Source: Nocardioides soli (lineage in GTDB: Bacteria > Actinomycetota > Actinomycetes > Propionibacteriales > Nocardioidaceae). From it: a DNA stretch of 64,000 nucleotides. Position 1 is the first letter of the stretch. The number at the start of each line of letters is the position of its first letter. A program made the translations under genes and the position numbers. Under the pieces are notes generated by a model. The model saw nothing but the letters and a program-made list of their open reading frames with translations. It was not told the origin of the DNA and made no database searches. Shown here in pieces: positions 35,907 to 46,558 of the stretch. The DNA lies in NCBI RefSeq assembly GCF_014191495.1, contig NZ_JACHWR010000002.1, positions 496,001-560,000 of the forward strand, read 5' to 3'.

Positions 35907-38335
35907 CGCAGACCCCCGCCACGACGGACCTCGTCACGCTCACCATCGACGGCGTCCAGGTCAGCGTCCCGAAGGACACGCTGGTGATCCGCGCCGCCGA
36001 GCAGGTCGGCGTCCAGATCCCGCGCTTCTGCGACCACCCGCTGCTCGCCCCGGTCGGCGCCTGCCGCCAGTGCCTCGTCGAGGTGCCCGACGCCGGCAAC
36101 GGCCGCGGGTTCCCGAAGCCGCAGGCCTCCTGCACGCTGCCGGTCGCCGAGGGCATGGTCGTCCACACCCAGGCCACCAGCCCGGTCGCCGACAAGGCGC
36201 AGCAGGGGATCATGGAGTTCTTGCTGATCAACCACCCGCTGGACTGCCCGGTCTGCGACAAGGGCGGCGAGTGCCCCCTGCAGAACCAGGCCATGAGCAA
36301 CGGCCGTGCGGACTCGCGCTTCTCGGCGCGGGGTGGGGTCAAGCGCACCTACCCCAAGCCGATCAACATCTCGGCCCAGGTGCTGCTCGACCGCGAGCGC
36401 TGCGTGCTCTGTGCGCGCTGCACCCGCTTCTCCGAGCAGATCGCCGGTGACCCGTTCATCGCGCTGGTCGAGCGCGGTGCCCTCCAGCAGGTCGGCATCT
36501 ACGAGCGCGAGCCGTTCGAGTCCTACTTCTCCGGCAACACCATCCAGATCTGCCCGGTCGGCGCGCTGACCAGCGCCGACTACCGCTTCCGGTCGCGCCC
36601 CTTCGACCTGGTCTCGACGCCCGGTGTCGCCGAGCATGACGCCTGCGGCTCCGCGATCCGCATCGACCACCGCCGCGGCAAGGTGATGCGCCGCCTGGCC
36701 GGCAACGACCCCGAGGTCAACGAGGAGTGGATCACCGACAAGGACCGCTTCGGCTTCCACTACGCGACCGAGCCCGACCGGCTCACCTACCCGCAGGTCC
36801 GCGAGACCCTGCCGGACGGGGGAAGGGGTGAGCTGCGGCCGGCCTCCTGGGCCGAGGCCTTCGCGGTCGCGGCCCGCGGGCTCCGCAACGCCGGCGCCAC
36901 CGGCGTGCTGACCGGTGGCCGGATCACCGCCGAGGACGGCTACGCCTACAGCAAGTTCGCCCGGGTCACGCTCGGCACCAACGACATCGACTTCCGGGCC
37001 CGGCCGCACTCCGCCGAGGAGGCGGCGTTCCTGGCCGCCGAGGTGGCGCTGCGCACGCCGGTGGAGTACGCCGACCTCGAGTCGGCCGCGACCGTCGTGC
37101 TCGCGGGCCTCGAGCCCGAGGACGAGGCCGGGATGATCTTCCTGCGGCTGCGCAAGGCCGCGGGCCATGCCGGGTCTGGGGGAGGCACCCGCGTCGTGTC
37201 GATCGCGCCCTACGCCTCCCGCGGCCTGGCCAAGATGCACGGCCACCTGGTCCGCACCGCCCCCGGCGGCGAGGCCGCCGCGCTCGAGGCTCTGGTCGGC
37301 CACGCCGACTTCGGCATCGACAGCACCGCGGTGATCCTGGTGGGCGAGCGCCTCGCGGCGGTGCCCGGTGCGCTGAGCGCCGCGGCGAGCGTGGCCGCGA
37401 AGACCGGCGCCCGGCTGGCCTGGGTGCCGCGCCGGGCCGGTGATCGCGGGGCCGTCGAGACCGGCTGCCTGCCGAACCTGCTGCCCGGTGGCCGCCCGGT
37501 CGCCGACGCCGCCGCCCGCGTCGACGCCGGTGCCGACTGGGGTACCGACCTGCCCGAGACCCCCGGCCGCGACGCCGACGGCATCGTCGCCGGGCTGCGC
37601 TCCGGCGAGCTCGGTGGACTCGTGATCGGTGGCGTCGACCCCGACGACACCGCCGACCCGGCCGCCACCCGCGCCGCGATCGAGGCCGCGTCGTTCGTGG
37701 TCGCACTCGAGCTGCGCGAGACCGATGTGACCCGGGCCGCCGACGTGGTGTTCCCGGTCGCACCGACCGCCGACAAGGCCGGCACGTTCGTCACCTGGGA
37801 GGGGCGCCCGCGGCCGTTCGAGGCGGTCTTCTCCAGCCCCTCGTCGCTGCCCGACCTGCGCATCCTCTCCGGCATCGCCGAGGAGCTGAGCTCGCTGGGC
37901 ATGGGCCGGCCGCTCGGCTTCCGCACCGTCGCCGAGGCGCGGGCCGAGATGGCGGAGATGGGTCCCTGGGACGGCGCGCGGGCCACGCTCGGTGGTTTCG
38001 AGACAGGCGCTAGCGCGCCTTCCTCAACCACCGACGGGTACGCGCTGGCGACCTGGAAGCTGATGATCGACAACGGCTCGATGCAGGACGGCGACAAGGC
38101 CTACCGCGCCACCGGGCGAGCCCCCGTGGCCCGCCTCTCGCGCGCGGCGTACGACGCCTACGGGAGCACCGTCACGCTCACCGGCGACCGCGGCTCGGTG
38201 ACGCTGCCGGCGGAGCCGGCGGATCTCGACGACGACGTCGTCTGGGTGCCGGCCAACTCGTTCGGCAGGGGTGTGCTGGCCGACCTGGCCTCGCCCGGCA
38301 GCCGGGTGACGATCGCGAAGGGAGCAGACCGGTGA
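35903..38335 (+). CDS. nuoG: NADH-quinone oxidoreductase subunit G
   Basis: This 810-residue iron-sulfur subunit has an N-terminal [2Fe-2S] domain ([15 protein letters not shown], residues about 37-51), the [17 protein letters not shown] site near 112, and the [10 protein letters not shown] ... CPVGAL site near 168-220. The usual second-domain CxxC-x3-C of cluster N7 is reduced to a lone Cys in EHDACGSAI, so that cluster is probably absent. Residues about 697-710 ([14 protein letters not shown]) are encoded by an in-frame copy of the dispersed palindromic repeat. The stop overlaps nuoH. Confidence 0.94.
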   Translation: MTQTPATTDLVTLTIDGVQVSVPKDTLVIRAAEQVGVQIPRFCDHPLLAPVGACRQCLVEVPDAGNGRGFPKPQASCTLPVAEGMVVHTQATSPVADKAQQGIMEFLLINHPLDCPVCDKGGECPLQNQAMSNGRADSRFSARGGVKRTYPKPINISAQVLLDRERCVLCARCTRFSEQIAGDPFIALVERGALQQVGIYEREPFESYFSGNTIQICPVGALTSADYRFRSRPFDLVSTPGVAEHDACGSAIRIDHRRGKVMRRLAGNDPEVNEEWITDKDRFGFHYATEPDRLTYPQVRETLPDGGRGELRPASWAEAFAVAARGLRNAGATGVLTGGRITAEDGYAYSKFARVTLGTNDIDFRARPHSAEEAAFLAAEVALRTPVEYADLESAATVVLAGLEPEDEAGMIFLRLRKAAGHAGSGGGTRVVSIAPYASRGLAKMHGHLVRTAPGGEAAALEALVGHADFGIDSTAVILVGERLAAVPGALSAAASVAAKTGARLAWVPRRAGDRGAVETGCLPNLLPGGRPVADAAARVDAGADWGTDLPETPGRDADGIVAGLRSGELGGLVIGGVDPDDTADPAATRAAIEAASFVVALELRETDVTRAADVVFPVAPTADKAGTFVTWEGRPRPFEAVFSSPSSLPDLRILSGIAEELSSLGMGRPLGFRTVAEARAEMAEMGPWDGARATLGGFETGASAPSSTTDGYALATWKLMIDNGSMQDGDKAYRATGRAPVARLSRAAYDAYGSTVTLTGDRGSVTLPAEPADLDDDVVWVPANSFGRGVLADLASPGSRVTIAKGADR
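37991..38032 (+). repeat. Dispersed palindromic repeat, copy 5, inside nuoG
   Basis: The element runs from GGTGGTTTCGAGACAGGCGC to CCTTCCTCAACCACC, with an AGGCGC-TAGC-GCGCCT inner hairpin. It is 42 bp, a multiple of three, and is read through in frame, adding about 14 low-complexity residues to NuoG. Its ends match the copies at 9023, 30426 and 30517. Confidence 0.75.
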
Positions 38336-39630
38336 GCACCTCCGTACTCCCGATGGCCGCCGACTCGCTGGACGCGTTCGGCAACGACGTCTGGTGGGTC
38401 ATCGGCCTCAAGACGCTGCTGATCTTCGTGGTCCTGGTGCTGCTCACCCTGTTCAACATCTGGTGGGAGCGCCGGGTCGTCGCGCGGATGCAGCACCGCA
38501 TCGGCCCGAACGTCAACGGACCCTTCGGCCTGCTCCAGTCGCTGGCCGACGGCGTGAAGCTGGCGCTCAAGGAGGACGTCACCCCGAAGGCCGCCGACCG
38601 GCTGGTCTTCATCCTGGCGCCGATCATGGCCGTCGTGCCGGCGTTCGTCGCGTTCGCCGTGATCCCGTTCGGCCCGACCGTGAACTTCTTCGGTCAGGAG
38701 ACGCCGCTGCAGCTGACCGACATGCCGGTGGCCGTGCTGTTCGTGTTGGCGATCGCGTCGATCGGCATCTACGGCATCGTGCTCGGCGGCTGGTCCAGCG
38801 GCTCGACGTACTCCCTGCTCGGTGGTCTGCGCTCGAGCGCGCAGATGATCTCCTACGAGGTCGCGATGGGCCTGGCCCTGGTCGCGGTCTTCCTGTACGC
38901 CGGCTCGATGTCGACCTCGGAGATCGTCGCCGCCCAGGACGACCTGTGGTTCGGGCTGATCCTCGCCCCGTCGTTCGTGATCTACTGCATCGCGATGGTC
39001 GGCGAGACCAACCGCGCGCCGTTCGACCTCCCGGAGGCCGAGGGCGAGCTGGTCGGCGGCTTCCACACCGAGTACAGCTCGCTGAAGTTCGCGCTGTTCT
39101 TCCTGGCCGAGTACATCAACATGGCCACGGTCTCCGCGCTCGCGACCACGCTGTTCCTCGGTGGCTGGCACGCGCCGTTCTGGATCGACCACGTGTGGGC
39201 GGGCGCCAACGAGGGCTACTGGCCGCTGCTGTGGTTCTTCGGCAAGGTCATGTTCTTCGTCTTCATCTTCATCTGGCTGCGCGGCACGCTGCCCCGCCTG
39301 CGCTACGACCAGTTCATGGCGTTCGGCTGGAAGCGGCTGATCCCGGTCGCCCTGCTCTGGATCGTCGCCGTCTCGACCATCCGCGCGATCTCCCTCGAGG
39401 GTGGCGTCGACCGGCGCTGGATCCTGATCGGCATCGGCATCCTCGCCGTCGTGTTCCTCGTCCTGTTCTTCGTCGGCGAGGGAGACCAGGGGGAGGCCGA
39501 CGCCGAGGCCGAGGCCGCCCCGACCGGGTACCCGGTGCCGCCGATGCCCGCCGGGGGCGCCGTCCGCGGCGCCGCCCAGCCGCTCGCGTTCCGCACCTCG
39601 AGCTCCACCGTCACCGGAGGTGAGGGCTGA
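38332..39630 (+). CDS. nuoH: NADH-quinone oxidoreductase subunit H
   Basis: This 432-residue membrane subunit joins the quinone site to the membrane arm. [17 protein letters not shown] near residue 43, the [22 protein letters not shown] loop (near 222, given in part) and the [15 protein letters not shown] segment are conserved, with eight to nine helices. A C-terminal Pro/Ala/Glu extension of about 45 residues is extra compared with E. coli. GTG 38332. Confidence 0.96.
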   Translation: MSTSVLPMAADSLDAFGNDVWWVIGLKTLLIFVVLVLLTLFNIWWERRVVARMQHRIGPNVNGPFGLLQSLADGVKLALKEDVTPKAADRLVFILAPIMAVVPAFVAFAVIPFGPTVNFFGQETPLQLTDMPVAVLFVLAIASIGIYGIVLGGWSSGSTYSLLGGLRSSAQMISYEVAMGLALVAVFLYAGSMSTSEIVAAQDDLWFGLILAPSFVIYCIAMVGETNRAPFDLPEAEGELVGGFHTEYSSLKFALFFLAEYINMATVSALATTLFLGGWHAPFWIDHVWAGANEGYWPLLWFFGKVMFFVFIFIWLRGTLPRLRYDQFMAFGWKRLIPVALLWIVAVSTIRAISLEGGVDRRWILIGIGILAVVFLVLFFVGEGDQGEADAEAEAAPTGYPVPPMPAGGAVRGAAQPLAFRTSSSTVTGGEG

Positions 39631-40208
39631 TGGCCCAGCCGAAGTCAGAGTCCAAGTCCATGAAGGAGCAGTTCTGGGACCCGGTCGCCGGGTTCGGGGT
39701 GACCTTCCGGACCATGTTCAAGAAGGTCGTCACCGAGCAGTACCCGTTCGACAAGCAGCCCACGGCTCCGCGCTTCCACGGACGACACCAGCTCAACCGC
39801 TGGCCCGACGGCCTCGAGAAGTGCATCGGCTGCGAGCTGTGCGCCTGGGCCTGCCCCGCCGACGCGATCTACGTCGAGGGCGCATCGAACAGCGACGACC
39901 CCGACGGCGAGGGCCGGTTCAGCCCCGGTGAGCGCTACGGCCGCGTCTACCAGATCAACTACCTGCGCTGCATCCTCTGCGGCCTGTGCATCGAGGCGTG
40001 CCCGACCCGGGCGCTGACGATGACCAACGAGTACGAGTTGGCCGACGACAATCGCGCCGACCTGATCTACGAGAAGTCCGACCTCCTCGCCCCGCTGCTG
40101 CCCGGCATGGAGCAGCCGCCGCACCCGATGCGGCTCGGCGACGACGAGGGCGCCTACTACCGCGGCGAGTTCTCCGCGCCCGCGCCGGCCCAGGGAGGCG
40201 ATGCCTGA
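39630..40208 (+). CDS. nuoI: NADH-quinone oxidoreductase subunit I
   Basis: This 192-residue subunit carries two [4Fe-4S] clusters (N6a and N6b) in [16 protein letters not shown] near residue 66 and [16 protein letters not shown] near 115. The ATG overlaps the nuoH stop by 1 bp. The C-terminal tail is acidic and Pro-rich. It links NuoG to NuoB in the electron path. Confidence 0.96.
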   Translation: MAQPKSESKSMKEQFWDPVAGFGVTFRTMFKKVVTEQYPFDKQPTAPRFHGRHQLNRWPDGLEKCIGCELCAWACPADAIYVEGASNSDDPDGEGRFSPGERYGRVYQINYLRCILCGLCIEACPTRALTMTNEYELADDNRADLIYEKSDLLAPLLPGMEQPPHPMRLGDDEGAYYRGEFSAPAPAQGGDA

Positions 40209-41035
40209 TGGTGGCCTTCTGGATCCTCGCGCCGATCATGGTGATCGCCGCCCTCGGCCTGCTCTTCGTCCGCAAGGCCGTGCACGCGGCCCTGCTGCTG
40301 GCGGTCGTGATGATCTCGCTCGCGGTGCTCTATCTCGTGCTGGAGGCGCCGTTCCTCTTCGCGGTGCAGATCATCGTCTACACGGGCGCGATCCTGATGC
40401 TCTTCCTGTTCGTGCTGATGCTGGTCGGCGTCGACGCGTCCGACTCGGTCGTCGAGACCATCCGCGGCCAGCGGGCGTTCGCGATCGTGGGCGGCGTCGC
40501 CCTCGGCGTCCTGCTCGTCACCGGTCTCGGCCAGGTCTCGCTCGGCACCGCGGTGGGGCTCGACGAGGCGAACGCGCCCGGCAACGTCCAGGCGCTCGCC
40601 AACATCCTGTTCTCCCGCTACGTGTTCGCGTTCGAGGCCACCAGCGCCCTGCTGATCACCGCCGCCGTGGGTGCGATGGTGCTCGCCCACCGCGAGCGGC
40701 TGACCCCGCGGGTCGGCCAGGCCGAGCGGGCCGCGCAGCGGCTCCAGGAGTACGCCGACAAGGGCGCGCACCTCGGCCCGCTGCCCCCTCCGGGTGTGTA
40801 CGCCCGTCACAACGCGGTCGACACCCCGGCGCTGCTGCCGGACGGCACCGCCGCGGAGTCCTCGGTCTCGCGGGTGCTCGCGGCCCGCGGCACCGTGCGC
40901 TCCGCCCCGGCGATGGCCGACGACATCGAGGAGATCGAGAACCAGATCGGCTGGGCGCCACACGCCGGTCGCGACGCGGCACCGCCGGCGTCGACGACCG
41001 AGGAGGCCCCCGCGACCGGAGGTGAGCACGAGTGA
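40208..41035 (+). CDS. nuoJ: NADH-quinone oxidoreductase subunit J
   Basis: This 275-residue membrane subunit has five helices in residues 1-165, with [20 protein letters not shown] near 58, which holds the pi-bulge of helix 3. The following 110 residues are a soluble extension rich in Ala, Pro and charged residues, longer than in enterobacterial NuoJ but common in actinobacteria. ATG 40208 is used; an ATG 7 bp earlier is in another frame. Confidence 0.93.
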   Translation: MVAFWILAPIMVIAALGLLFVRKAVHAALLLAVVMISLAVLYLVLEAPFLFAVQIIVYTGAILMLFLFVLMLVGVDASDSVVETIRGQRAFAIVGGVALGVLLVTGLGQVSLGTAVGLDEANAPGNVQALANILFSRYVFAFEATSALLITAAVGAMVLAHRERLTPRVGQAERAAQRLQEYADKGAHLGPLPPPGVYARHNAVDTPALLPDGTAAESSVSRVLAARGTVRSAPAMADDIEEIENQIGWAPHAGRDAAPPASTTEEAPATGGEHE

Positions 41036-41334
41036 GCGACGTGACCCCCTTCGTCGTCCTGTCCGGGATCCTGTTCACCATCGGCTGCGTCGGCGTGCTG
41101 ACCCGCCGCAACGCGATCGTGGTGTTCATGTGCGTCGAGCTGATGCTCAACGCCTCCAACCTCGCGCTGGTCGCGTTCGCCAAGCAGCACGGCAACCTCG
41201 ACGGCCAGATCGCGGCGTTCTTCGTGATGGTCGTCGCCGCGGCCGAGGTCGTGATCGGGCTCGCGATCATCATGACCATCTTCCGGACCCGTCGCTCGGC
41301 CTCGGTCGACGACGCCAGCCTGCTGAAGTACTAG
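41032..41334 (+). CDS. nuoK: NADH-quinone oxidoreductase subunit K
   Basis: This 100-residue three-helix subunit is MrpC-like. Conserved glutamates lie in [15 protein letters not shown] near residue 36 and [11 protein letters not shown] near 66, both needed for proton transfer in the family. GTG start overlapping nuoJ. Confidence 0.95.
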   Translation: MSDVTPFVVLSGILFTIGCVGVLTRRNAIVVFMCVELMLNASNLALVAFAKQHGNLDGQIAAFFVMVVAAAEVVIGLAIIMTIFRTRRSASVDDASLLKY

Positions 41335-41345
41335 GAGTCGCGTAG

Positions 41346-43277
41346 ATGTATGCGTTCCACGAAGGCGGCGGCATCCCGGTCGTCGACCCGACCTCCGCGG
41401 ACGGCGTGTTCTCGCTGCTCTGGCTGGTGATCGCGCTCCCGCTCGCCGGCGCGGCGGTGCTGCTGATCGGTGGGAAGTACACCGACCGGTGGGGCCACCT
41501 GCTCGGCACCGCGCTGCCGATCGGCTCGTTCGCGATCTCGCTGGCGATGTTCATCTCGCTGCTCGGCCGCGACGACAACGACCGCCAGGTGGTCCAGGAG
41601 CTCTACACCTGGTTCCAGACCGGCCACCTCGACGTCGGCATGGACCTGCTCTACGACCCGCTGTCGGCGCTGTTCCTGCTGCTGATCACGGGTGTGGGCT
41701 CGCTGATCCACGTCTACTCGATCGGCTACATGGCACACGACCCGCGGCGGCGCCGGTTCTTCGCCTACCTGAACCTCTTCGTCGCGGCGATGCTGATGCT
41801 CGTGCTGTCCGAGAACTACCTCGGACTGTTCCTGGGCTGGGAGGGCGTCGGCCTCGCGTCGTACCTGCTGATCGGCTTCTGGCAGCACAAGCCGTCCGCG
41901 GCCGCGGCGGCCAAGAAGGCCTTCGTGATCAACCGCGTCGGCGACATGGGCCTCTCGCTCTCGATCATGCTGTTCTTCATCACCTTCGGCTCGACCAGCT
42001 TCACGGTGATCAGCGCCGGGGCCGGCGAGGCGTCGCAGACCACGATGACGATCCTCGGCCTGCTGCTGCTGCTCGGCGCCTGCGGCAAGTCGGCGCAGTT
42101 CCCGCTCCAGGCCTGGCTGCTCGACGCGATGGAGGGCCCGACCCCGGTCTCGGCGCTCATCCACGCCGCGACCATGGTGACCGCGGGCGTCTACCTGATC
42201 GTCCGCTCCAACTTCGTCTTCGACCTCGCCCCCGACGCGCAGACCGTCGTCGTGATCGTCGCGGTGATCTCGCTGCTCTGGGGCGCGTGGATCGGCTGCG
42301 CCAAGGACGACATCAAGAAGGCGCTGGCCGGCTCCACCATGAGCCAGATCGGCTACATGATGCTCGGCGCCGGTCTCGGCACCGCCGGCTACGCGTTCGC
42401 GATCTTCCACCTGCTGACCCACGGCTTCTTCAAGGCCAACATGTTCCTCGGGGCCGGCTCGGTGATGCATGGCATGGACGACGACGTCGACATGCGGCAC
42501 TACGGCGCGCTGCGCAAGATGATGCCGGTGACGTTCCTGACGTTCGCGATGGGCTACCTCGCGATCATCGGCTTCCCCGGGTTCTCCGGCTTCTGGTCCA
42601 AGGACAAGATCATCGAGACCGCGCTCGCCGAGAACTGGCTCGTGGGGCTGTGCGCGCTGCTCGGCGCGGGCATCACGGGCTTCTACATGACGCGGATGAT
42701 GCTGATGACCTTCTTCACCGACAAGCGCTGGGAGAAGGACGTGCACCCGCACGAGTCGCCCTCCGTGATGACGGTGCCGCTGATCGTGCTGGCCGCGCTG
42801 TCGGTGCTCGGTGGCGTGATGATCGCCGGTGACTGGATCGTCGACTTCCTCGCGCCGGTGACCGGTGTCGCGCCACACGAGGACCCACCGCTCCCGGCGC
42901 TCGCCATCACGGTGATCGCGGTCTGCGTGGTGGCCGTCGGCGTGGCACTCGCCTGGTTCCTGATCGGCAAGCGCGAGGTGCCGCGCGAGGCTCCGCAGGA
43001 CGTCTCCTGGGTGACCAAGGCCGGCCGTGAAGAGGTCTACGGCAACCAGATCAACGACACGCTCGTGGTCAACCCGGGTCGGGAGCTCACGACGGCACTG
43101 CTGATCACCGACAAGTACGTCGTCGACGGCGTGTTCACGGGTGGCCCGGTCGCGCTCGGCGGGTTCGCCGGGTTCGCCCGCCGCGTCCAGAACGGCTTCG
43201 TCCGCACCTACGCCCTGTCCATCCTCGGTGGCGCGCTCCTGGTCGCCCTGGCCCTCCTGGCGGTGAATCTCGCGTGA
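41346..43277 (+). CDS. nuoL: NADH-quinone oxidoreductase subunit L
   Basis: This 643-residue proton-pumping antiporter-like subunit has about 16 helices. [19 protein letters not shown] near residue 163 holds the key Glu, [21 protein letters not shown] near 257 (given in part) and [16 protein letters not shown] near 326 hold conserved Lys/His/Ser, and the lateral helix is at the C-terminus. Its 11-bp gap after nuoK is one of the few non-overlapping junctions in the operon. Confidence 0.96.
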   Translation: MYAFHEGGGIPVVDPTSADGVFSLLWLVIALPLAGAAVLLIGGKYTDRWGHLLGTALPIGSFAISLAMFISLLGRDDNDRQVVQELYTWFQTGHLDVGMDLLYDPLSALFLLLITGVGSLIHVYSIGYMAHDPRRRRFFAYLNLFVAAMLMLVLSENYLGLFLGWEGVGLASYLLIGFWQHKPSAAAAAKKAFVINRVGDMGLSLSIMLFFITFGSTSFTVISAGAGEASQTTMTILGLLLLLGACGKSAQFPLQAWLLDAMEGPTPVSALIHAATMVTAGVYLIVRSNFVFDLAPDAQTVVVIVAVISLLWGAWIGCAKDDIKKALAGSTMSQIGYMMLGAGLGTAGYAFAIFHLLTHGFFKANMFLGAGSVMHGMDDDVDMRHYGALRKMMPVTFLTFAMGYLAIIGFPGFSGFWSKDKIIETALAENWLVGLCALLGAGITGFYMTRMMLMTFFTDKRWEKDVHPHESPSVMTVPLIVLAALSVLGGVMIAGDWIVDFLAPVTGVAPHEDPPLPALAITVIAVCVVAVGVALAWFLIGKREVPREAPQDVSWVTKAGREEVYGNQINDTLVVNPGRELTTALLITDKYVVDGVFTGGPVALGGFAGFARRVQNGFVRTYALSILGGALLVALALLAVNLA

Positions 43278-44800
43278 ACGACTTCCCCTGGCTCACCGTC
43301 CTGATCCTCGTGCCGCTCGTCGGCGCGCTGGTCACGGCGTTCCTGCCCAAGGCGAGCCGCCACACCCCGCTGCCCAAGCAGGTCGCGCTGGCGTTCGCGC
43401 TGCTGACCGCGGTGGTCGGCATCGTGATCGCGGCGCAGTACGACGCGGGCGCGGGCATGCAGCTGACCGAGACCCACACCTGGATCGAGGCCTTCGGCGT
43501 CCACTACGCCCTCGGTGTCGACGGGCTCGGCCTGATGATGATCCTGCTGACCGTCGGCCTGGTGCCGATCGTGTTCGTCGCCGCGTGGCACGAGGGTGAC
43601 CGCAACCCGACGGCGTTCTTCGCCTGGGCGCTCGCACTCGAGGCGTTCTCCCTGTGCGTGTTCCTCGCGACCGACGTGTTCCTCTTCTACGTCGTCTTCG
43701 AGGCCACGCTGATCCCGGCGTACTTCCTGATCGGCGGCTTCGGGCGTGAGGGTCGCGGCTACGCGGCGCTGAAGTTCCTGATGTACCAGCTCGGCGGCGG
43801 CCTGGTGCTGCTCGCCGCGGTGATCGGGCTCTACGTCGTCTCGGCCGACGCCGGCTCGCCGTCGTACCTGCTCTCCGACCTGCAGCAGCTCGACATGAGC
43901 ACCGCCTGGGAGCGCTGGCTCTTCGCAGGCTTCATGATCGCGTTCGCGGTCAAGGCGCCGCTGTTCCCGCTGCACACCTGGCTGGCCGACACCACCGAGA
44001 AGGCCACCCCCGGCACGAGCGTGCTGCTGGTCTGCATCCTCGACAAGATCGGCACCTTCGGGATGCTGCGCTTCTGCCTCGGGCTCTTCCCGGGCGCCTC
44101 GGAGTGGGCGACCCCCGTGGTGGTCACGCTGGCGCTGATCTCCATCGTCTACGGCGCGTTCCTCGCGATCGGCCAGGACGACATCCTGCGTCTGATCGGT
44201 CTGACTTCGCTGAGCCACTTCGGCTTCATCACGCTGGGCATCTTCGCGCTGACCAGCCAGGGCGGCTCCGGCTCGATCCTCTACATGGTCAACCACGGCA
44301 TCGGCACCGCGGCGCTGTTCCTGCTCGCCGGCTACCTGATCCAGCGCAAGGGCACGTCCCTCATCAGCGAGATCACCGGCGTCGAGCGTCGGGCGCCGGT
44401 GCTGGCCGGGCTGTTCCTGATCGCCGGCCTGGCCACCCTCGGCCTGCCTGGGCTGAGCCAGTTCGTCTCCGAGATCCTGGTGCTGATCGCCGCCTTCGAC
44501 TACCACTGGTGGGTCGGAGCGGTGGCCGTCACCGGCATCGTGCTCGCGGCGATCTACGTGCTCTGGCTCTACCAGCGCACGATGACCGGACCGTCGGTGC
44601 CCGGTGACGAGGCGATCCGCGATCTCGGCCGGCGCGAGCTGGTCGCCGTCGTGCCGCTCATCGCGGCGCTCGTGGTCTTCGGCTTCTGGCCGATGCCGAT
44701 GCTCGACGCCGTCAACCCGACCGTCGACTCGCTGCTCCAGCACGTCGGCGTGACCGACGACCCGCCGACCGTGCCGGTGGCCGAGGAAGGTGCTCACTAA
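43274..44800 (+). CDS. nuoM: NADH-quinone oxidoreductase subunit M
   Basis: This 508-residue antiporter-like subunit has 14 helices. [18 protein letters not shown] near residue 140 holds the pump Glu, [19 protein letters not shown] near 221 holds the helix-7 Lys and [16 protein letters not shown] near 308 is conserved. GTG start overlapping nuoL. Its TAA stop abuts the palindromic element that fills the gap to nuoN. Confidence 0.96.
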   Translation: MNDFPWLTVLILVPLVGALVTAFLPKASRHTPLPKQVALAFALLTAVVGIVIAAQYDAGAGMQLTETHTWIEAFGVHYALGVDGLGLMMILLTVGLVPIVFVAAWHEGDRNPTAFFAWALALEAFSLCVFLATDVFLFYVVFEATLIPAYFLIGGFGREGRGYAALKFLMYQLGGGLVLLAAVIGLYVVSADAGSPSYLLSDLQQLDMSTAWERWLFAGFMIAFAVKAPLFPLHTWLADTTEKATPGTSVLLVCILDKIGTFGMLRFCLGLFPGASEWATPVVVTLALISIVYGAFLAIGQDDILRLIGLTSLSHFGFITLGIFALTSQGGSGSILYMVNHGIGTAALFLLAGYLIQRKGTSLISEITGVERRAPVLAGLFLIAGLATLGLPGLSQFVSEILVLIAAFDYHWWVGAVAVTGIVLAAIYVLWLYQRTMTGPSVPGDEAIRDLGRRELVAVVPLIAALVVFGFWPMPMLDAVNPTVDSLLQHVGVTDDPPTVPVAEEGAH

Positions 44801-44959
44801 GCGATGTCTCCTCACCGCACGACCTGCTGCGCGACGACCTGTGGGCGCCTGGACGGCGTTGTCCTCGGTCGTCGTGGCTCCGCCACGCCTCCCTCGTCCG
44901 CCTTGCCAGGCATCCCGCAGGCCGCCGCTCGCGACGGTCAGCGGTAAGGAGACAACGCT
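44800..44959 (+). mobile_element. MITE-like 160-bp imperfect palindrome, copy B (nuoM-nuoN gap)
   Basis: AGCGATGTCTCCTCACCGC (44800-44818) and GCGGTAAGGAGACAACGCT (44941-44959) are inverted repeats matching at 17 of 19 positions. Further inside, ACCTGTGGGCGCCTGG faces CCAGGCATCCCGCAGG, and CGTGGC-TCC-GCCACG forms the apex. The core is related to copy A at 26604-26766. The right arm contains the AAGGAG ribosome binding site of nuoN. No ORF of its own. Confidence 0.75.
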
Positions 44960-46558
44960 ATGGACTTCACCAAGCCCACCATCGAGTACGGCGACATCTG
45001 GCCGCTGATCCTGGTCTTCGCCGTGGCCTGTGCCGGTGTCATCGTCGAGGCGTTCCTGCCGCGCGAGCGGCGCTTCCTCGTCCAGACCGTGCTCACCGGC
45101 GGCGGCCTCGTGGCCGCGCTGGTCGGGACCGTCCTCGTCTGGCGCGGCCTGGCGGAACACGGCGACGGTGCCGCCCGCGGTGCCATCGACGTCGAGGGCA
45201 CGCTGGTCGTCGACGGTCCGGCGGTCTTCCTCTGGGGCGTCATCCTGGTCTGCGCGCTCGCCGGCGTCCTGCTCTTCGCCGAGCGCCGGATCGAGGGCGG
45301 CGTGTCCGCGTTCGCCGGCCAGGCCGCCGCGCTCCCGGGCACCGAGGCCGAGCGCCAGGCGTCCACCCGCGGGCTGGAGCACACCGAGGTCTACCCGCTG
45401 CTGATGTTCGCGGTCTTCGGCATGCTGCTCTTCCCGACGGCCAACGACCTGCTCACGCTGTTCGTCGCGCTCGAGGTGCTCTCGCTGCCGCTGTACCTGC
45501 TCTGCGGCCTCGCCCGCCGGCGCCGGCTGCTCAGCCAGGAGGCGGCGCTGAAGTACTTCCTGCTCGGCGCCTTCTCCTCCGGCTTCTTCATCTACGGCGC
45601 CGCACTGATGTACGGCTTCGCCGGCTCGATGGAGTTCGCGAACATCAACGAGGCGGTCCGCAACGACCTGGGCAACCAGACGCTGCTGCTGATCGGCGTC
45701 GGCATGCTGTCGGTCGGCCTGCTCTTCAAGGTCGGCGCGGCGCCGTTCCACAACTGGACGCCCGACGTCTACCAGGGGGCACCCACGCCGGTGACGGCGT
45801 TCATGGCGGCCGGCACGAAGATCGCGGCGTTCGGCGCGATCCTGCGGCTCTTCTACGTCGCGCTCGGCGCCGACCGGTGGAGCTGGCAGCCGATGCTCTG
45901 GGTGGTCGCGATCCTCACGATGCTCGTCGGCGCGGTGCTCGCGATCGTGCAGACCGACATGAAGCGGATGCTCGCCTACTCGTCGGTCGCGCACACCGGC
46001 TTCCTGCTGACCGGCGTGCTCGGCGTGCAGCAGGCCTCGGAGCTCTCCGACGGCGAGATCACCTCGACCCAGGCGGTGCTCTTCTACCTGGTGACCTACG
46101 CCTTCTCGATCATCGGCGCCTTCGCCGTCGTGACCCTGGTGCGCGACTCCTCGGGCGAGGCCTCGGCGTTCACCCGCTGGCGCGGCCTCGGCCGCCGTTC
46201 GCCGCTCGTCGCCGGCCTGTTCGCGTTCTTCCTGCTCTCGATGGCCGGCATTCCGCTGACCGCGGGCTTCGTCGGCAAGTGGGCGGTCTTCACCGTCGCG
46301 CTCGCCGCCGGCGCCTGGCCGGTCGTGCTCGCGGCGATCGTGTGCAGCATCATCGCGGTGTTCTTCTACGTCCGCGTGATCGTGCTGATGTTCTTCGTCG
46401 ACGCCGGCCCCGAGCAGGGCGAGGTCGCGAGTGTCACCCGGCCCTCGGTGCTCACCTCGCTGACCATCGCCGTCGGGCTCGCCGCGACGCTCGTGCTCGG
46501 CGTCGTACCTGGGCCGGTTCTCACGCTGGCCGACCATGCTGGACAATTCCTCAGGTGA
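44960..46558 (+). CDS. nuoN: NADH-quinone oxidoreductase subunit N
   Basis: This 532-residue antiporter-like subunit has 14 helices. LFVALEVLSLPLYLLCGLAR near residue 167 holds the pump Glu, KVGAAPFHNWTPDVYQGAPTP near 258 (given in part) is the subunit N hallmark, and MKRMLAYSSVAHTGFLL near 335 is conserved. ATG 44960 directly follows the palindromic element, whose right arm supplies AAGGAG 9 bp upstream. Its stop overlaps the polyprenyl synthase gene. Confidence 0.95.
   Translation: MDFTKPTIEYGDIWPLILVFAVACAGVIVEAFLPRERRFLVQTVLTGGGLVAALVGTVLVWRGLAEHGDGAARGAIDVEGTLVVDGPAVFLWGVILVCALAGVLLFAERRIEGGVSAFAGQAAALPGTEAERQASTRGLEHTEVYPLLMFAVFGMLLFPTANDLLTLFVALEVLSLPLYLLCGLARRRRLLSQEAALKYFLLGAFSSGFFIYGAALMYGFAGSMEFANINEAVRNDLGNQTLLLIGVGMLSVGLLFKVGAAPFHNWTPDVYQGAPTPVTAFMAAGTKIAAFGAILRLFYVALGADRWSWQPMLWVVAILTMLVGAVLAIVQTDMKRMLAYSSVAHTGFLLTGVLGVQQASELSDGEITSTQAVLFYLVTYAFSIIGAFAVVTLVRDSSGEASAFTRWRGLGRRSPLVAGLFAFFLLSMAGIPLTAGFVGKWAVFTVALAAGAWPVVLAAIVCSIIAVFFYVRVIVLMFFVDAGPEQGEVASVTRPSVLTSLTIAVGLAATLVLGVVPGPVLTLADHAGQFLR

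Noticed and set aside
43208..46546. A 1112-residue open frame on the minus strand
   Set aside because: It is antisense to nuoM and nuoN, which have unmistakable motifs; long antisense frames are common at this GC content.
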